From assembly GCA_037176885.1 (NCBI GenBank), contig JAWWNJ010000216.1:1-64000 (forward strand): DNA of 64,000 nucleotides, written 5' to 3'. This DNA is from Favolaschia claudopus (Eukaryota > Basidiomycota > Agaricomycetes > Agaricales > Mycenaceae). Positions 23,219-33,100 of this stretch are shown here, in pieces. The position numbers and the translations under genes were made by a program. How positions within the stretch are numbered: the stretch's first letter is position 1; each line of letters begins with the position of its first letter. A model generated the notes under the pieces. It was given only the letters and a program-made list of their open reading frames with translations, was not told the origin of the DNA and searched no databases.

Positions 23219-25637
23219 CTATTCAATACAAGCAATTTTTCTCCGCTTTCGGGGAGATAATACCATAACTGTTAGATCGCGATCTGCTGAGCGCCGCCGT
23301 TTTTTGGGTGCACAATCCGAGGTCGACTCGTTCTCCTTCTGCGCATCAGAGCCAACATCTACCTTGATTTTTACGACCTTTCGCTCCACGGCCGCCAACA
23401 CCTTTGCACTCAAGCCCTTCTTTTCCTCGCCTTTGGACTTGAGCTTCGCCGTCGCAACAGAGAGAGCATGGCGGCGGTGGTAGAATGTTTGTAATCGAGG
23501 GTCGCCCTTACAATACATGATTCTGTGCCACTGCTCAGCACCGAATAAGATAAAACAAAGAAAACCGACTTACAGATCCCCACCGCGACCCTTAATCCGG
23601 CGCGCGATTCCGCAATAATCAAGCGGCCCAACGGTGAAGTCCTGGGTGTATTTGATGATATATGTGAGGAGCGTTCGCTCCCGGACAGAAGAGTCGCAGA
23701 GGTGAATTGGCGTAGGTTTGGGAATAAGAACAGGAGCCGCCTTCGGTTTCGGCGGCGCCCGCGGCCGCGATTGCCGCTTTTGTTTTCCTGGTTTCCCTCG
23801 TTTCACCGGTGGGGGTGGTGGTGGGGGCGGGGAGACGTTCTCTGTTGGAGGCTTTGGAGGTCGAGCTCGCGGGATCGGTGCCGAGTTGTCGGGGAACGCT
23901 GGGATGACCGACCAGATATCGGATTTGGAGATCCGGTAAAGCTGAGTCAGAGGATGGGATGCCCGGAGAGCGTTCGTGGTCTCGGGAGAATGGAACAAAT
24001 ATGTATATCTGCCCAGATTCAGCCAAGACGCGCTCATCGCGGGCGGAACTAAAAAAGAAAGTCATGAGTATTGATGCGCACAGTAAGGACTTGCGATACT
24101 CACGCGAAAGAGAGGCATAATACCGTGCTAACGGATTTCTGCTCGACATGCACGCCGCAGGCAGACCTGCGCTAGCGCAAAGGTTCGCCCAGTGTTCACC
24201 GCCAAAGATCAAGGAGCCGAGATTGATTTCCTCGCTCTCCAGCGCATGACGAATAAACTCGGGCTCGAACACATCGAACGGCCCGCTGTCATCGCACTGG
24301 CGGATCCAGAGCCACTCCTTAGAGCGCGCTTCAAAAACTCCCTGTTAGCCCCAGCGCAGATTAGCGGAAATGAAGATCGATTGAAACGAGGAAACAGGAC
24401 AGACCTGAAGATCTGAAAGGAGGTCCCGAAAGCGTGCCGTGACATATGAACGATCCTTTCCATGCACATGGAGGCGCTCGCTGTAGAGCAGCCTATCCTT
24501 CTCATCGACGCAGATCACGAAGCCGACAAGGAACCGTTTTACGAGCGGCCTATATGCAGACAATCAGCAAAAGATAAATAAGATCATTCAAAGACAATGG
24601 GCTTACCAGAGCGTGGTGTGCGCCTCCTTTGCGAAGTGGTAGTATGCAGCGCAGAGACGCGCCGTGCGAGACGGCGAGTCAAATACCTCAGCTTCGGTGA
24701 GATTTGGGGCTAAACCTAGAAACAAAAGCCGTAGATAGATCGATCGCAATCGCAAATCGAAGTGGAGAGTTGCTTACCTGCCATATGCCATAACTCGGGC
24801 ATGGTATACACCCCTCCACCCGCGAATATCTCTGTGCTAGTTCGAACGAGAGTCATCGCATTTCCGGAGCGGTTGCTCTGAACGTTGCGACGGTCAGCAA
24901 TCCATTTCACGACGTCTTCCAGGAAGCGGGGGAAGTCGAGATACACATCGGGCTGGCTGGCAAGGGAGGCGCGGTTAGGGGACCAATAGAACTGCACCGT
25001 CATTGTCAGTAACTTAGAAGATGCCCGAGAAATAGAAACGCACCTGGATTAGCAGATCCAGCGTTAAAAAGGCCAAAACATACTCCTTGAATTCAAAAGC
25101 CAGACCGACTTTGAACCCGCGATCGGTGCGATCTACTTTACATACTGCTTCTTCCCAGTCTTTCTTAGCAAAGGCCTGAGCAACAGTGTGCTTCAATAAC
25201 TGCACCTGAATAAAGCCGAATTTGCGAGTTTAGTTATAATATAAGGCTAGCAGCATGTAGTTTCAGCTTACTTGACACCAATGAACCTTGGAGTCTCTAT
25301 CCTGGAACTTGAGGATGACGTTCCGAGGATGAGTCTCCACCCCGACCAATTTCAAGCCATGCTCAATGATTGGGACAAGTGGATCGTTGGGATCTGTGCT
25401 CAGAGCAGGTGGGTACAGTGGTGTTTGGGAGTCAGACGATCCTCGAAGCGCAGTAGAGTCAGAATCCAAGGTGAAGACATGGCCCAAGCTAGCTCTTGAG
25501 CCTTCTGGGTGCGATGAAGATTCTGCCAGAGTGGCATCAGCCCACAGATTTTGGACCACCAGAGACTCAGGAGGAACAGAGTTGAGAAGGAATAAGCATA
25601 GAAGAGCAGAGACCAAAGCCTCAGAGAACTCTGGCAT
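23219..25637 (-). CDS. Unrecognised 670-aa protein of the 6.55-kb element (gene B)
   Basis: Eight exons on the minus strand: 25272-25637, 25044-25205, 24778-24991, 24607-24715, 24405-24549, 24104-24341, 23574-24048, 23219-23522. All seven introns are 51-66 nt with GT-AG ends, and the 2,013-nt CDS stays open. I do not recognise the family. Exon 1 has a short hydrophobic N-terminus (ALLCLFLL) and a Ser/Pro-rich stretch. The middle (about residues 120-400) looks like a folded domain with motifs such as FYWSPNR, PLVKRFLVGFVICVDEKD, SKEWLWIRQCDDSG and FGGEHWANLCASAGLPAACM. A Pro/Lys-rich linker with a run of eight prolines follows, and the C-terminus has two nuclear-localisation-like clusters (PKKRRR, PRKRRK). 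The start lies 325 bp downstream of gene A's stop, same strand. It could hold the missing recombinase or nuclease activity, or be an accessory factor. FunK1-type kinase was considered but not supported. Confidence 0.8.
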
Positions 25638-25961
25638 GGTGCTGTTGGCGGAGTAAACAAGTTCGAGTTCGTGACAGTCACATCACATGACCGTGATGTG
25701 CCCGCACAGTTTGAGTATAAGCAATGTAGGTAGCAATGGCACACAAACCTAGGAAGCCAAAACCTTTCTTTTCATGTATATATTGATTCTGCATGCTTGG
25801 CTTACATTCATTTAACAGCCCAGCCTCTTCTGCTAGTAAGTACTACTTGAAGACTTCAACTTGAAGTTCTCCCAATTTGTTCAATTCACATAGATCTACT
25901 CAACGAATACATCGAATTCGATTGAATGAATCAAGACACAGCCATTCATGTAAGCTAAGCT
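25638..25961 (-). promoter_or_regulatory. Intergenic region upstream of gene B with palindrome
   Basis: This 324-bp gap between gene A's stop and gene B's start should contain the gene B promoter. CACATCAC (25679-25686) and GTGATGTG (25693-25700) form a perfect 8-bp dyad, and a TTATACT motif lies at about 25712-25720, some 75-80 nt upstream of the ATG. The dyad resembles a dimeric protein-binding site; no factor can be named. Confidence 0.35.
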
Positions 25962-28900
25962 TCAGTTTCCTCTGGAAGGCACCCGGCAGCTTGTCCGGTT
26001 GTGTCCAGGCTGAAGACAGTTGGAGCAATGATTCTGTCGACGAGATTGACTTTGTGTCGACGAAGGTTGGCTTCTTGGACCTCCACCTCGAGGCCTCCCC
26101 TCAGTTGCACCTGTCAATCGAGCTGTGAGCGGCCTACCTTTACTTCGCTCCACAACGGGAGGGTCACGGATTCTCTCCCTTCTACTCTCTTCCTCAGTTT
26201 GGTATCTGGGAAACGATGATTCAATCTGACTGCCAGCAAAGTATCATGGTGCAAATTAACTCACTGTATATTGGCTAACTGTTCCCGAAGCTGATCCAAT
26301 TGTTCTTGAGTTTGAACCGAGCCAAGCATCGCCCGAACGTCTGCATGCAAGGCGGTGTACGCTTCTCGTTGGCCAATCGTTCGTGTGATAGGTGGGGGAG
26401 TGACAGCCCTGTTGATGAGTTCTCGAGAAGAAACCGGATTGGAAATAAGGGTGGCAGGTAAGGAAGTGGTGTCGAACTGAATGTTTCGATGAGTGTGCTG
26501 ATTGTATGTTACCACCGGGGTGTTTCTAACATCCAGACTCGAGTTTTGATACCAGCTATAGGATGAAGAGTGAGGATAAGTACAGTGCGGTGCTATATTT
26601 GATTGAGAAGGACAGACCGTCGCCGGACTTGCGAGATATGGAAGGGAAGTCCGGGAATCAATTTTGTTACGCGCGTTGCCGATTTGGCGAGGCTCGAGAC
26701 GGTTCCCGGGAAACTGAACGTTGAGAACCTGCCCAGTTTGTCGACGAGTCAGCGAATCTGGAAGCTGAGCAATAGCAGCTCGCTGTGCCGCAGTTGGTGG
26801 CCGCTGTGCCTGACCGCCGACTGGGATCGTCCGATCGTGATTATGAGTCGCATCGATATGAGAAATTCGCCATTTCCGGGTTGGACCCTTGACCGCCATG
26901 AAAGCCACTCGTGCCTGGCAATTCGTCCTGCCGGACTTGCCACGCCGATGGTCAGAGGGATCGATATCTTGACGATGAGTCTCGACTGCCTCCCGATATG
27001 CATTACACCGCACTACGCGTCTGTCGAACTCCTGACGGTCTTTGTTGCGATGACTCTGTGCCAGGATGAACTTGTAGCCTAGCGCCTCCTGTGCCGCGAA
27101 AACAGCGCTGATACCCGCTTCCACGGTGTTGTATATATTTCCGACTTTTATCGGGCCAAAGCTGAGTACGATCTGACGGGTTTGAGTAGGGGGAGGCGGA
27201 GGGGGAGCGGGGTTGGTCCGAGAAATGAGTGTCAGCGGGGTATCCTCGGTTTTCGCTTCAAATTTAGGGCGGCGGCGGGGAGGGGAAACGAGGTCGATTG
27301 GGGTAGGCTCAGATTTCAGAAGGGGAGGAATGTGTTTGCGCTTCACGCTGGGTCGGAGGGGACTGAACGCGGCGAGTTTGGATGCATTGGGCGCAGCAGC
27401 AGGTGGGGTGCAAAGATCGATGACATCAGGGCTGCATAAATCCACCACTTCAGTCTTCCGCGGGGGCGTTTTGGGAGGTACCGGGGAATCGAAAATAACG
27501 AAAGGTTTTGAAGAAGAGTCGGAAGCAGATGGTGCGCCTGAGATAGCTTCACCAATATCGGGGAACTCTGGGAGGCGGAAGTCCGGCCCAAGCGACATCG
27601 TCGATAATTGATTGATTGGAGGAACATGCACGGTGGCGGGGGAGTTAAATGCAAAGGGAGAGCCAAGCGAGGCGCTGTTTGACAACGATCCAGACCCCGA
27701 CTCAAAGATTGGCGCAGGGAGCGGCATCGCAATGGGAAAAACAGGGGACTGACGGTTGATCGCTGCGAGCCATCCAAAGATGGGGTGATCAGACTGAAAG
27801 TGAGGAGAATCAGGGTCCTTCGTTGCGGGTTTGAGTATAAGACTTGAAGCTTACATTTGGAACAAGCATGTCCAGGTTGAAGTCATTGTACCCCACACCA
27901 GCATGCATAACGGCGAACCCAGGGACCTCGCCAATGGAAGAGCGGGTACAAGGCTGCACCCAGTCCACATATGTCTGCAATCGATACAATGAGTGTGAGT
28001 TTCGATGATATTTGCCTTTCGATAACGCACCGTGGATTTTGTACGAGCAATTAGATGATATAACAGAAGATCCTGTAGACAGGAATCTCGGAACGAAGCC
28101 GAGTTGCTAGCCTGCCAGCATGGAATCCCGAGACCCATCTGCGTCTCGATGAAGTTGGTAGCAGCGATACCACAACTTCCCATTCCAGCGTAGATACTCT
28201 GTAGATCGATCGGGCCAGCTTTGATCGATTTCTGCTGGGGAGGCGGTGCGAAATGCCCGAGTCCAGAGAATGCCCATCGAAAAATGTCGAGGATATCTTC
28301 GGCAGGGGAACGTTGAAGAGAGTCGCCGTGCTCGAAGTCAGCGATAAAGATTTTGCAAATGGCGGAATAATGGTCGGCAGTCCAGGAGATAAAACCAAGT
28401 GAATCGACCCCGCCACTGCGGATGCGTTCCCGCATAGCAATGATCTCTGCACTGTATGGAGCATCCGCTTTGTTCATGAGAGTTCTGCCGTCGTTGAAGA
28501 AGCTGGTGGGGAGGAACAAGAAGGAGGGCTCAGCGTCCTGATGTTGGAAATGGACCGCTCGTCGAAAGTAGAGAAACTCGGCTCGAGCGTTGAGAACGTC
28601 TTCGAGGACCCAACGTTCGTCTAGCAGGGAGCCAAGAGTATACAGAGGAGTCTCCGTAACTTTGAACCCAGCCAAGGGCTCAGCGAAGCGGTTGAGCTTC
28701 AGCTCCGCAATGAGGTTGGGAGAAAGGAGGTTGCTGTCATGAACACGATCCAGAAGTCTCTTCGCAACGAGGAGGTTGTATTCGTGGTTGTTGTAATTGA
28801 CGATAAGACGGAGCTAGGAGTCAGGAGTTGTGAGAACAGAGAAACAGGTTAATTTGTACTTGACTCATCGCACCTTGGAGAAATGGTATCGCAGAATTTG

Positions 28901-29206
28901 TTGTTTTCCAATTTGAAGGCACACAGAGCTCATGCCTTCGTCGTAGAAAGCTTTTTCTAGGATCTCGAAGATGGGACGTAGGTCATGGTAGCAGGGAATC
29001 TCCTCCCCGGCAGCAACAACAATCTCTGCAATTGCAGAGGGAACTGTACGGTCCAAATTCCACTTTGTGACGCTATCCAGAGGCAGCACATGGGGAAGGA
29101 CATCGTTTTGGAATAGACCCTCGACGTCTGCCAGAGTTATTGTGTTAAAAAACTCCGCAGAGAAGCGCGTTTGGTGGTGAGGAGTCGAGTACTCTGCATA
29201 GGACAT
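25962..29206 (-). CDS. Ulp1-type protease + FAR1 zinc finger + CCHC knuckle protein (gene A)
   Basis: Five exons on the minus strand: 28874-29206, 28031-28813, 27855-27974, 26265-27793, 25962-26205. Introns are 56-61 nt, GT-AG, giving an unbroken 1002-aa protein from the ATG at 29206. About residues 158-400 match a Ulp1/C48 cysteine protease, the SUMO/ubiquitin-like-specific fold: H259 (ADHYSA), D275 (HGDSL), Q316, C325 (GSCGIAA). A disordered linker holds VVDLCSPD (528-) and VIDLCTP (536-), typical of SUMO-interacting motifs. About 649-731 is a FAR1/WRKY-GCM1-type finger (C675, C704, H729, H731), followed by the helical LTRRQTGQ...NARNK segment seen after FAR1 in Mutator-like transposases. 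The tail has a KGRPLTARL motif and a CCHC knuckle (C982, C985, H990, C995). The MULE DDE core and SWIM finger expected between these are absent. It probably acts in the nucleus at element ends or on SUMOylated proteins; that role is inference. Confidence 0.85.
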
Positions 29207-29504
29207 GATGGACGACAAGCAAGGAGGGACAGAGCACTCAGAGGCTCAGCCCTCTGTGATTTTCCGCGTGATTTGAATATTTGAAAAAGGTCTGAAGCGA
29301 AATGATGGCAAGATCATGTTGCGAGTCCGAAGCTGGTGAGTTGCACTTAGTTATCCTTGTGATACAGGTATAGAGCTTGAGCGGCCCCTTGGTATATCAT
29401 GTCTCTATAACCACACTAGAGAAATAACAGACCTAGAAAACCTACCAAAGCATACAAGAAGCGCTCGAGACGAATCGCGATGGCATGCTTGGGCAATGAC
29501 GTAA
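29207..29504 (-). promoter_or_regulatory. Upstream region of gene A
   Basis: About 300 bp between the gene A start and the right terminal repeat. An AT-rich CAAATATTCAAAT lies some 65-75 nt upstream of the ATG and could serve as a TATA-like element. No other site can be supported. Confidence 0.3.
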
Positions 29505-29579
29505 GGGGTGCCAAATAGCAATATGTTATTTAGCACCCGGGGTACATCAGCACCCCGGGGTGCCAAATAGCTTTATCCC
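29505..29579 (-). repeat. Right terminal inverted repeat of the 6.55-kb element
   Basis: Reverse complement of the left repeat apart from about 15 differences in the middle. It also carries the GGGGTGCCAAATAG sub-repeat at both its inner and outer ends. Confidence 0.88.
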
Positions 29580-29963
29580 TTGTTCAGTATTCAGTAAGTA
29601 CTTCCGTGCAAAAGAGATAAGACTAATACTTGTATGTTGACACTGGTCAAAGCGAGGGGTACGTAGTAGATTTTTTCATCCAGTTTCCACTGTGTTTTCA
29701 CGTATTTTTCAAGTGACTTCCGGGAGTATTGGAAGGGAATCCAACACAGTGAAAGAGTTTTCATTGGAATATGAGGTGGATATCATTCCCAAACCATGTG
29801 AATTAACACCATGGAATGTCCCACTCACATAGTTGGACCCAGTGAACATATCTCCGTGAAATTCACAACTCCATAGTGGAATTCACAGAGTTTTCCGGTG
29901 AATTTCCCATTGAAACCCTGTGAACCAACTATGGGAAATTCAGGGGGTTATGCGACCACAGTG

Positions 29964-31577
29964 GCTACATCTACGTACCAACCACATCCATCTTCCTCCT
30001 GCGCCGCCATCCAACCCTTCTGCCGACGTCTATGAGCTTCGTGCCTGTGAGTTCTTGATGTTTAGGGGACAGAATGCCGGAGACGTTCGGACGTTGAAGA
30101 TTGATGCTAATTCATCTTGACCTTATCTTTATTGGTGCGTTTCTTTTACTGTACTCCCTGCCATCATCCTTGCTTACATCGAAACAGCACCCAGATTCGG
30201 CAATCTCCAAGCACCGATCCGAGACTCAAACGAGTCGCATCACTGTTTCCCTTGGAGAGTTATGTGGGAATTTCTTGTTCCTCCTTCGAGCAAGGAAAAA
30301 TGCGCAAGGAAAAATGCGGCTGTAAGTTTGTCTATGTCTCACCTATTCCTTATACTGACAAAAATCTTCATAGTCCTCACCGTTTCGTCCGCCCCCACCT
30401 CCTGCTCGTCTTAAACGCCAAGCATCGAGCTCTCCTGAGGTAGCTATCCTGACTGACCTTAACATTTCAATCTCTCTGACTATCGATAAAGTATGACAGT
30501 GCGCACTCCAAGTGAACTCGGGAGGCTGAGAATAATCAATTCCCCGTGCTCCCTGTCCGTGATTGGCAGTTTCAGTTTCCGCCGGTACAGGAGCTTGTTC
30601 GTCAGGCCGGCATGCAGATATCGGGAGCACCACCACCACCTCCTCCTGTTGTTTCTGTCCCTCATGAAGCCACGGTCGCTCCACTGATCAATGTCGACGA
30701 CCCCACACACGAAGACATCAACATCCTCCCCCACCCACCATCTCCAATGACACTACTCTTCACACCATCCTCACTGCCGAAAAAGACGGAGGCCAGTCAG
30801 CGGTAGAGCCTCTGGACCCTATTTTTGTCCTCCAGTGGCGTTCTTCGATCTGTTCCGAGATTCCTGAGTAGTCTAGGCCCTGACTATTTCTGGCCCTTCG
30901 GTTGACGCAATCGCTGCCGCACTTCAAGGCCTTATTGAGCATATCCAATCAGGTTCCACCGCCCCTTTTGACGCACCTGTGGGAGTCATGACTGACACCC
31001 CTCCGCTCGCTGGATTCCTGCACCACGACAGAGTGATTAGGGTGTATGTACCATTCCTTCAGCTTTGCGCTCACAGGCGCTGACTTTAAGCCACCTTGAG
31101 AGATGCATTGAGAGGTGTGCTGGGTCTCCTTATCCTCAAGGCAAGTAGCGATCGGCGTCTTTTATTTCTTTCGTCTCTCGCGGTCTTCCAAGGCTTGAAC
31201 CGCTCACCACCGTTGATGCCCGGGCTCACCGCCGTGGAATCCGTTTGTCGTTACTGCTGCGCCTGTGTCACGTCTGTGACGTTGTGATTTATATGATGAT
31301 TTTCTTGCATGTGGGGGGGCGCTATTCCTTGCCTTGGAGTTCGCATTGCGTGGACCATTGGGTGAGAACTGTGTCAGAAATTTATGATTTTTACTTTGTG
31401 CCGACAGATCAAGAATGAGAGACGCGATTGTGCCCGCCAAAACTTTTGCGTCCATAAACTTTGTGAGTCTAGACTTGAATATATAAAAACTTGCAACCAC
31501 AATATGTAGACTACATGTAAGCTACGATTCAAGATGGAACAATAAATAGGTAAGGCGTCAATGGGAGAGATAAGATA
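29964..31577 (+). other. Possible exon remnants of a Pro-rich gene; unassigned
   Basis: The plus strand contains several short open segments bounded by plausible donors and acceptors: for example a segment ending at a GTAAGT near 30321, another starting after CTTCATAG near 30374, and a Pro-rich segment near 30560-30800 with eight prolines in PPPPPP runs. I cannot join them into a continuous frame and recognise no domain. They may be relics of one gene or chance. From 31,290 the sequence is AT-rich with nothing recognised. Confidence 0.25.
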
Positions 31578-31957
31578 CAGTTGCGGCAAAATCAATTTAC
31601 TTACCAAATATGGAAATTCCCATCAATCCCCTTCTTTTTACCAGAGATGAATGGGTCTCTCAAGCAGCGAGTTAATAGAAATGCTTAGAGACTCAAGCCT
31701 TTATGTCTGGTGTAGAAAAATCTGCATCTTTGTATTGATTTTGCCGGGCTAGCCGCCGAGTTTGTCTAAAACAGTTCAACGAAAACCAGTGAGAACAATG
31801 ACAGATTGGATTTGTTTTTGTGTGTAGAACTATTCAGCACAAGGAATAGAGGCGCTCAATTTCAGTTTCACCTCCCAATGCATTGTTTTTCTGTGTTGTA
31901 GAGCGGTTCTGATGGGAATTTCCATATTTGGTAAGTAAATTGATTTTGCCGCAACTG
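31578..31957. mobile_element. 380-bp TA-target MITE, CAGTTGCGGC family
   Basis: Perfect inverted repeats of about 48 bp starting CAGTTGCGGCAAAATCAATT, flanked by TA (31576-31577, 31958-31959). The interior is similar to 62001-62271, where one end of a related copy survives. TA duplication and the CAG start fit Tc1/mariner-like mobilisation; no transposase is encoded. Confidence 0.9.
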
Positions 31958-32566
31958 TATCACAGTAATACCAATAAATTCAGTAAAAAGCGACTCAGTC
32001 ATCTGCGTCCTTCGCAGCGGCGTTGACAACATCCTGTGCGTGAGTTTTGGCGTAGGCAGCGCTACAGGTGGCTGCTGCCTCGTACATTTTGGGGACTTTG
32101 TCCTTGGGGTCGTGAATCGGCGCTTCGAGGAGGTAGAAGAGGAGAGAGCCGGTGTCGACTTCTTGTTTGCTGAGGGATTGACCGCCGTTTTTTTTTTGGC
32201 GAGTAACTTGTCCTTTGCAGCGGCGCAGATGTTGTGGTCCGTGACGTGGTTTGCAAATGTCCCGAGAGCGGGGGATTTGAGGAAAAGGGGGAGGAGATCG
32301 GGGATAGAGATTGTGAGGCCGCCATCAACCTCAACTACAGCTTGAGGAGTGCCGGACTTGGGCCACTCCATACCAAGCCGTTCCCAGAGATCGCGAATGA
32401 GGCGAACCCGGGCGTTCGCTTTATAAGCAGCTCCGAGGGAGGAGGTGTCGACGGCACGAAACAAGCTGACGATGTCGGGGAACTGGCTTTCAACGTAGGC
32501 GATTGGGGTAGTGCTGCCGCGGTGGTCAATGAGTACAAAGTCCCCTTTCCTACTGCTGGAATGCAT
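31868..32566 (-). CDS. Hypothetical protein with MITE-derived C-terminus
   Basis: An ORF of 232 codons from a true ATG at 32566. The first part (PIAYVESQFPDIVSLFRAVD, LIRDLWERLGMEWP, VVEVDGGLTISIPDLLPLF) has the composition of a folded protein. It is followed by a Lys/Ser/Thr-rich stretch with AAAAAAAA-encoded lysines, and the last 35 or so codons run through the right end of the MITE 31578-31957, ending in transposon sequence. I do not recognise the family. It may be a 3'-truncated gene that gained its stop from the MITE, or an exon whose neighbours are lost. Confidence 0.45.
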   Translation of the reverse strand: MHSSSRKGDFVLIDHRGSTTPIAYVESQFPDIVSLFRAVDTSSLGAAYKANARVRLIRDLWERLGMEWPKSGTPQAVVEVDGGLTISIPDLLPLFLKSPALGTFANHVTDHNICAAAKDKLLAKKKTAVNPSANKKSTPALSSSTSSKRRFTTPRTKSPKCTRQQPPVALPTPKLTHRMLSTPLRRTQMTESLFTEFIGITVIQLRQNQFTYQIWKFPSEPLYNTEKQCIGR

Positions 32567-32825
32567 TATGTTGCATCTCTACACATGAATTTGCACCCCA
32601 ACACTGAAAGACGACACCAACTCAACTATGATGATGCTCAGTGTTCACCCGAGATGCCCGTGCATGCCTCGGAACCATTGCCGAACCGTCGGCAAGCGCG
32701 GGAGACAGTGGCCAGTCAGCCGAACAACTGTTCTCTTGAGTTGGGTCCTCGGCTTCAGCGGCCGGAACACGTTTGATGGCAAAGTTGTGGGTGAAAATAT
32801 ATTTGAATATGCCGGGACTGTATCG

Positions 32826-32971
32826 TAGTCATATCCATATCATATCGTATTCATATTCTTCCGTATTCGTATTCCCTTGCCCCCACCAAGCCGTATTATA
32901 TTCGTATTCAGCTGAATATATTCAAAATATATTTTCCGTATTATATTTTTGGCCAGCGCTACACGCGGGGT
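32826..32971. repeat. AT-rich (C)GTATTC-type low-complexity array
   Basis: Repeated CGTATTCATATTC / CCGTATTATATT motifs, ending in TTTTTGGCCAGCGCTA. Such AT-rich sub-terminal arrays beside an AGCGCTGGCC-like end are common in hAT elements, but the partner end was not found. Confidence 0.4.
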
Positions 32972-33078
32972 GCTAGCTAAGTCGCTAGGAGATATAATCA
33001 AATAAGTCTTTGGGAAGAGGAGCCCCGGAAATCTGAGTTTATGGGATCTCTGTGAGTGAGGCTTCCGGATGAGTGTGC
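32972..33078 (-). repeat. Dispersed repeat, copy 2 (inverted copy of 14723-14827)
   Basis: Reverse complement of 14723-14827. It leads directly into the minisatellite array. Confidence 0.8.
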
Positions 33079-33100
33079 ACCAGCCGTAGGGAGGGACGAA

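Larger units (their letters stand above)
23032..29579. mobile_element. Intact 6.55-kb two-gene DNA transposon (candidate novel type)
   Basis: The element starts GGGATAAA at 23032 and ends TTTATCCC at 29579. It is flanked by the perfect 7-bp direct repeat TTGTTCA (23025-23031 and 29580-29586). The terminal inverted repeats are about 75 bp each. It contains exactly two spliced genes, both on the minus strand: a Ulp1-protease/FAR1/CCHC protein (25962-29206) and an unrecognised 670-aa protein (23219-25637). Both reading frames are intact through twelve exons with two exon sets summing to multiples of three, so the copy looks young. GG-starting ends, a FAR1 finger and a Ulp1 domain point toward the Mutator-like (MULE) sphere, but the 7-bp duplication and the absence of a recognisable MULE DDE core do not fit a standard MULE. 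Borders are seen directly; classification is inference. Confidence 0.88.
22494..29963. mobile_element. Outer CACTGTGG-ended element, split by a larger insertion
   Basis: The ends are inverted repeats of about 21 bp: CACTGTGGTCGCA(G/T)AACCCCC at 22494 and its complement ending at 29963. They are flanked by GCTA on both sides (22490-22493, 29964-29967). Internal ends are full of GTGAATTTC/GAAATTCAC sub-terminal repeats on both sides, as in CACTA-like elements. Removing the 6.55-kb insertion (23032-29579 plus one target copy) leaves about 0.9 kb with no gene, so this was a small non-autonomous element that served as landing site. The 4-bp duplication is short and partly uncertain. Confidence 0.7.

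Noticed and set aside
23219..25637. FunK1-type fungal protein kinase
   Set aside because: A short segment (LVGFVICVDEKDRLLY) is vaguely similar to the region before the kinase domain, but no glycine loop, HRD or DFG motif follows.
23032..29579. Starship or Crypton tyrosine-recombinase element
   Set aside because: Far too small for a Starship, no DUF3435 or R-H-R-Y pattern is visible, and Cryptons do not have long inverted repeats with 7-bp duplications.
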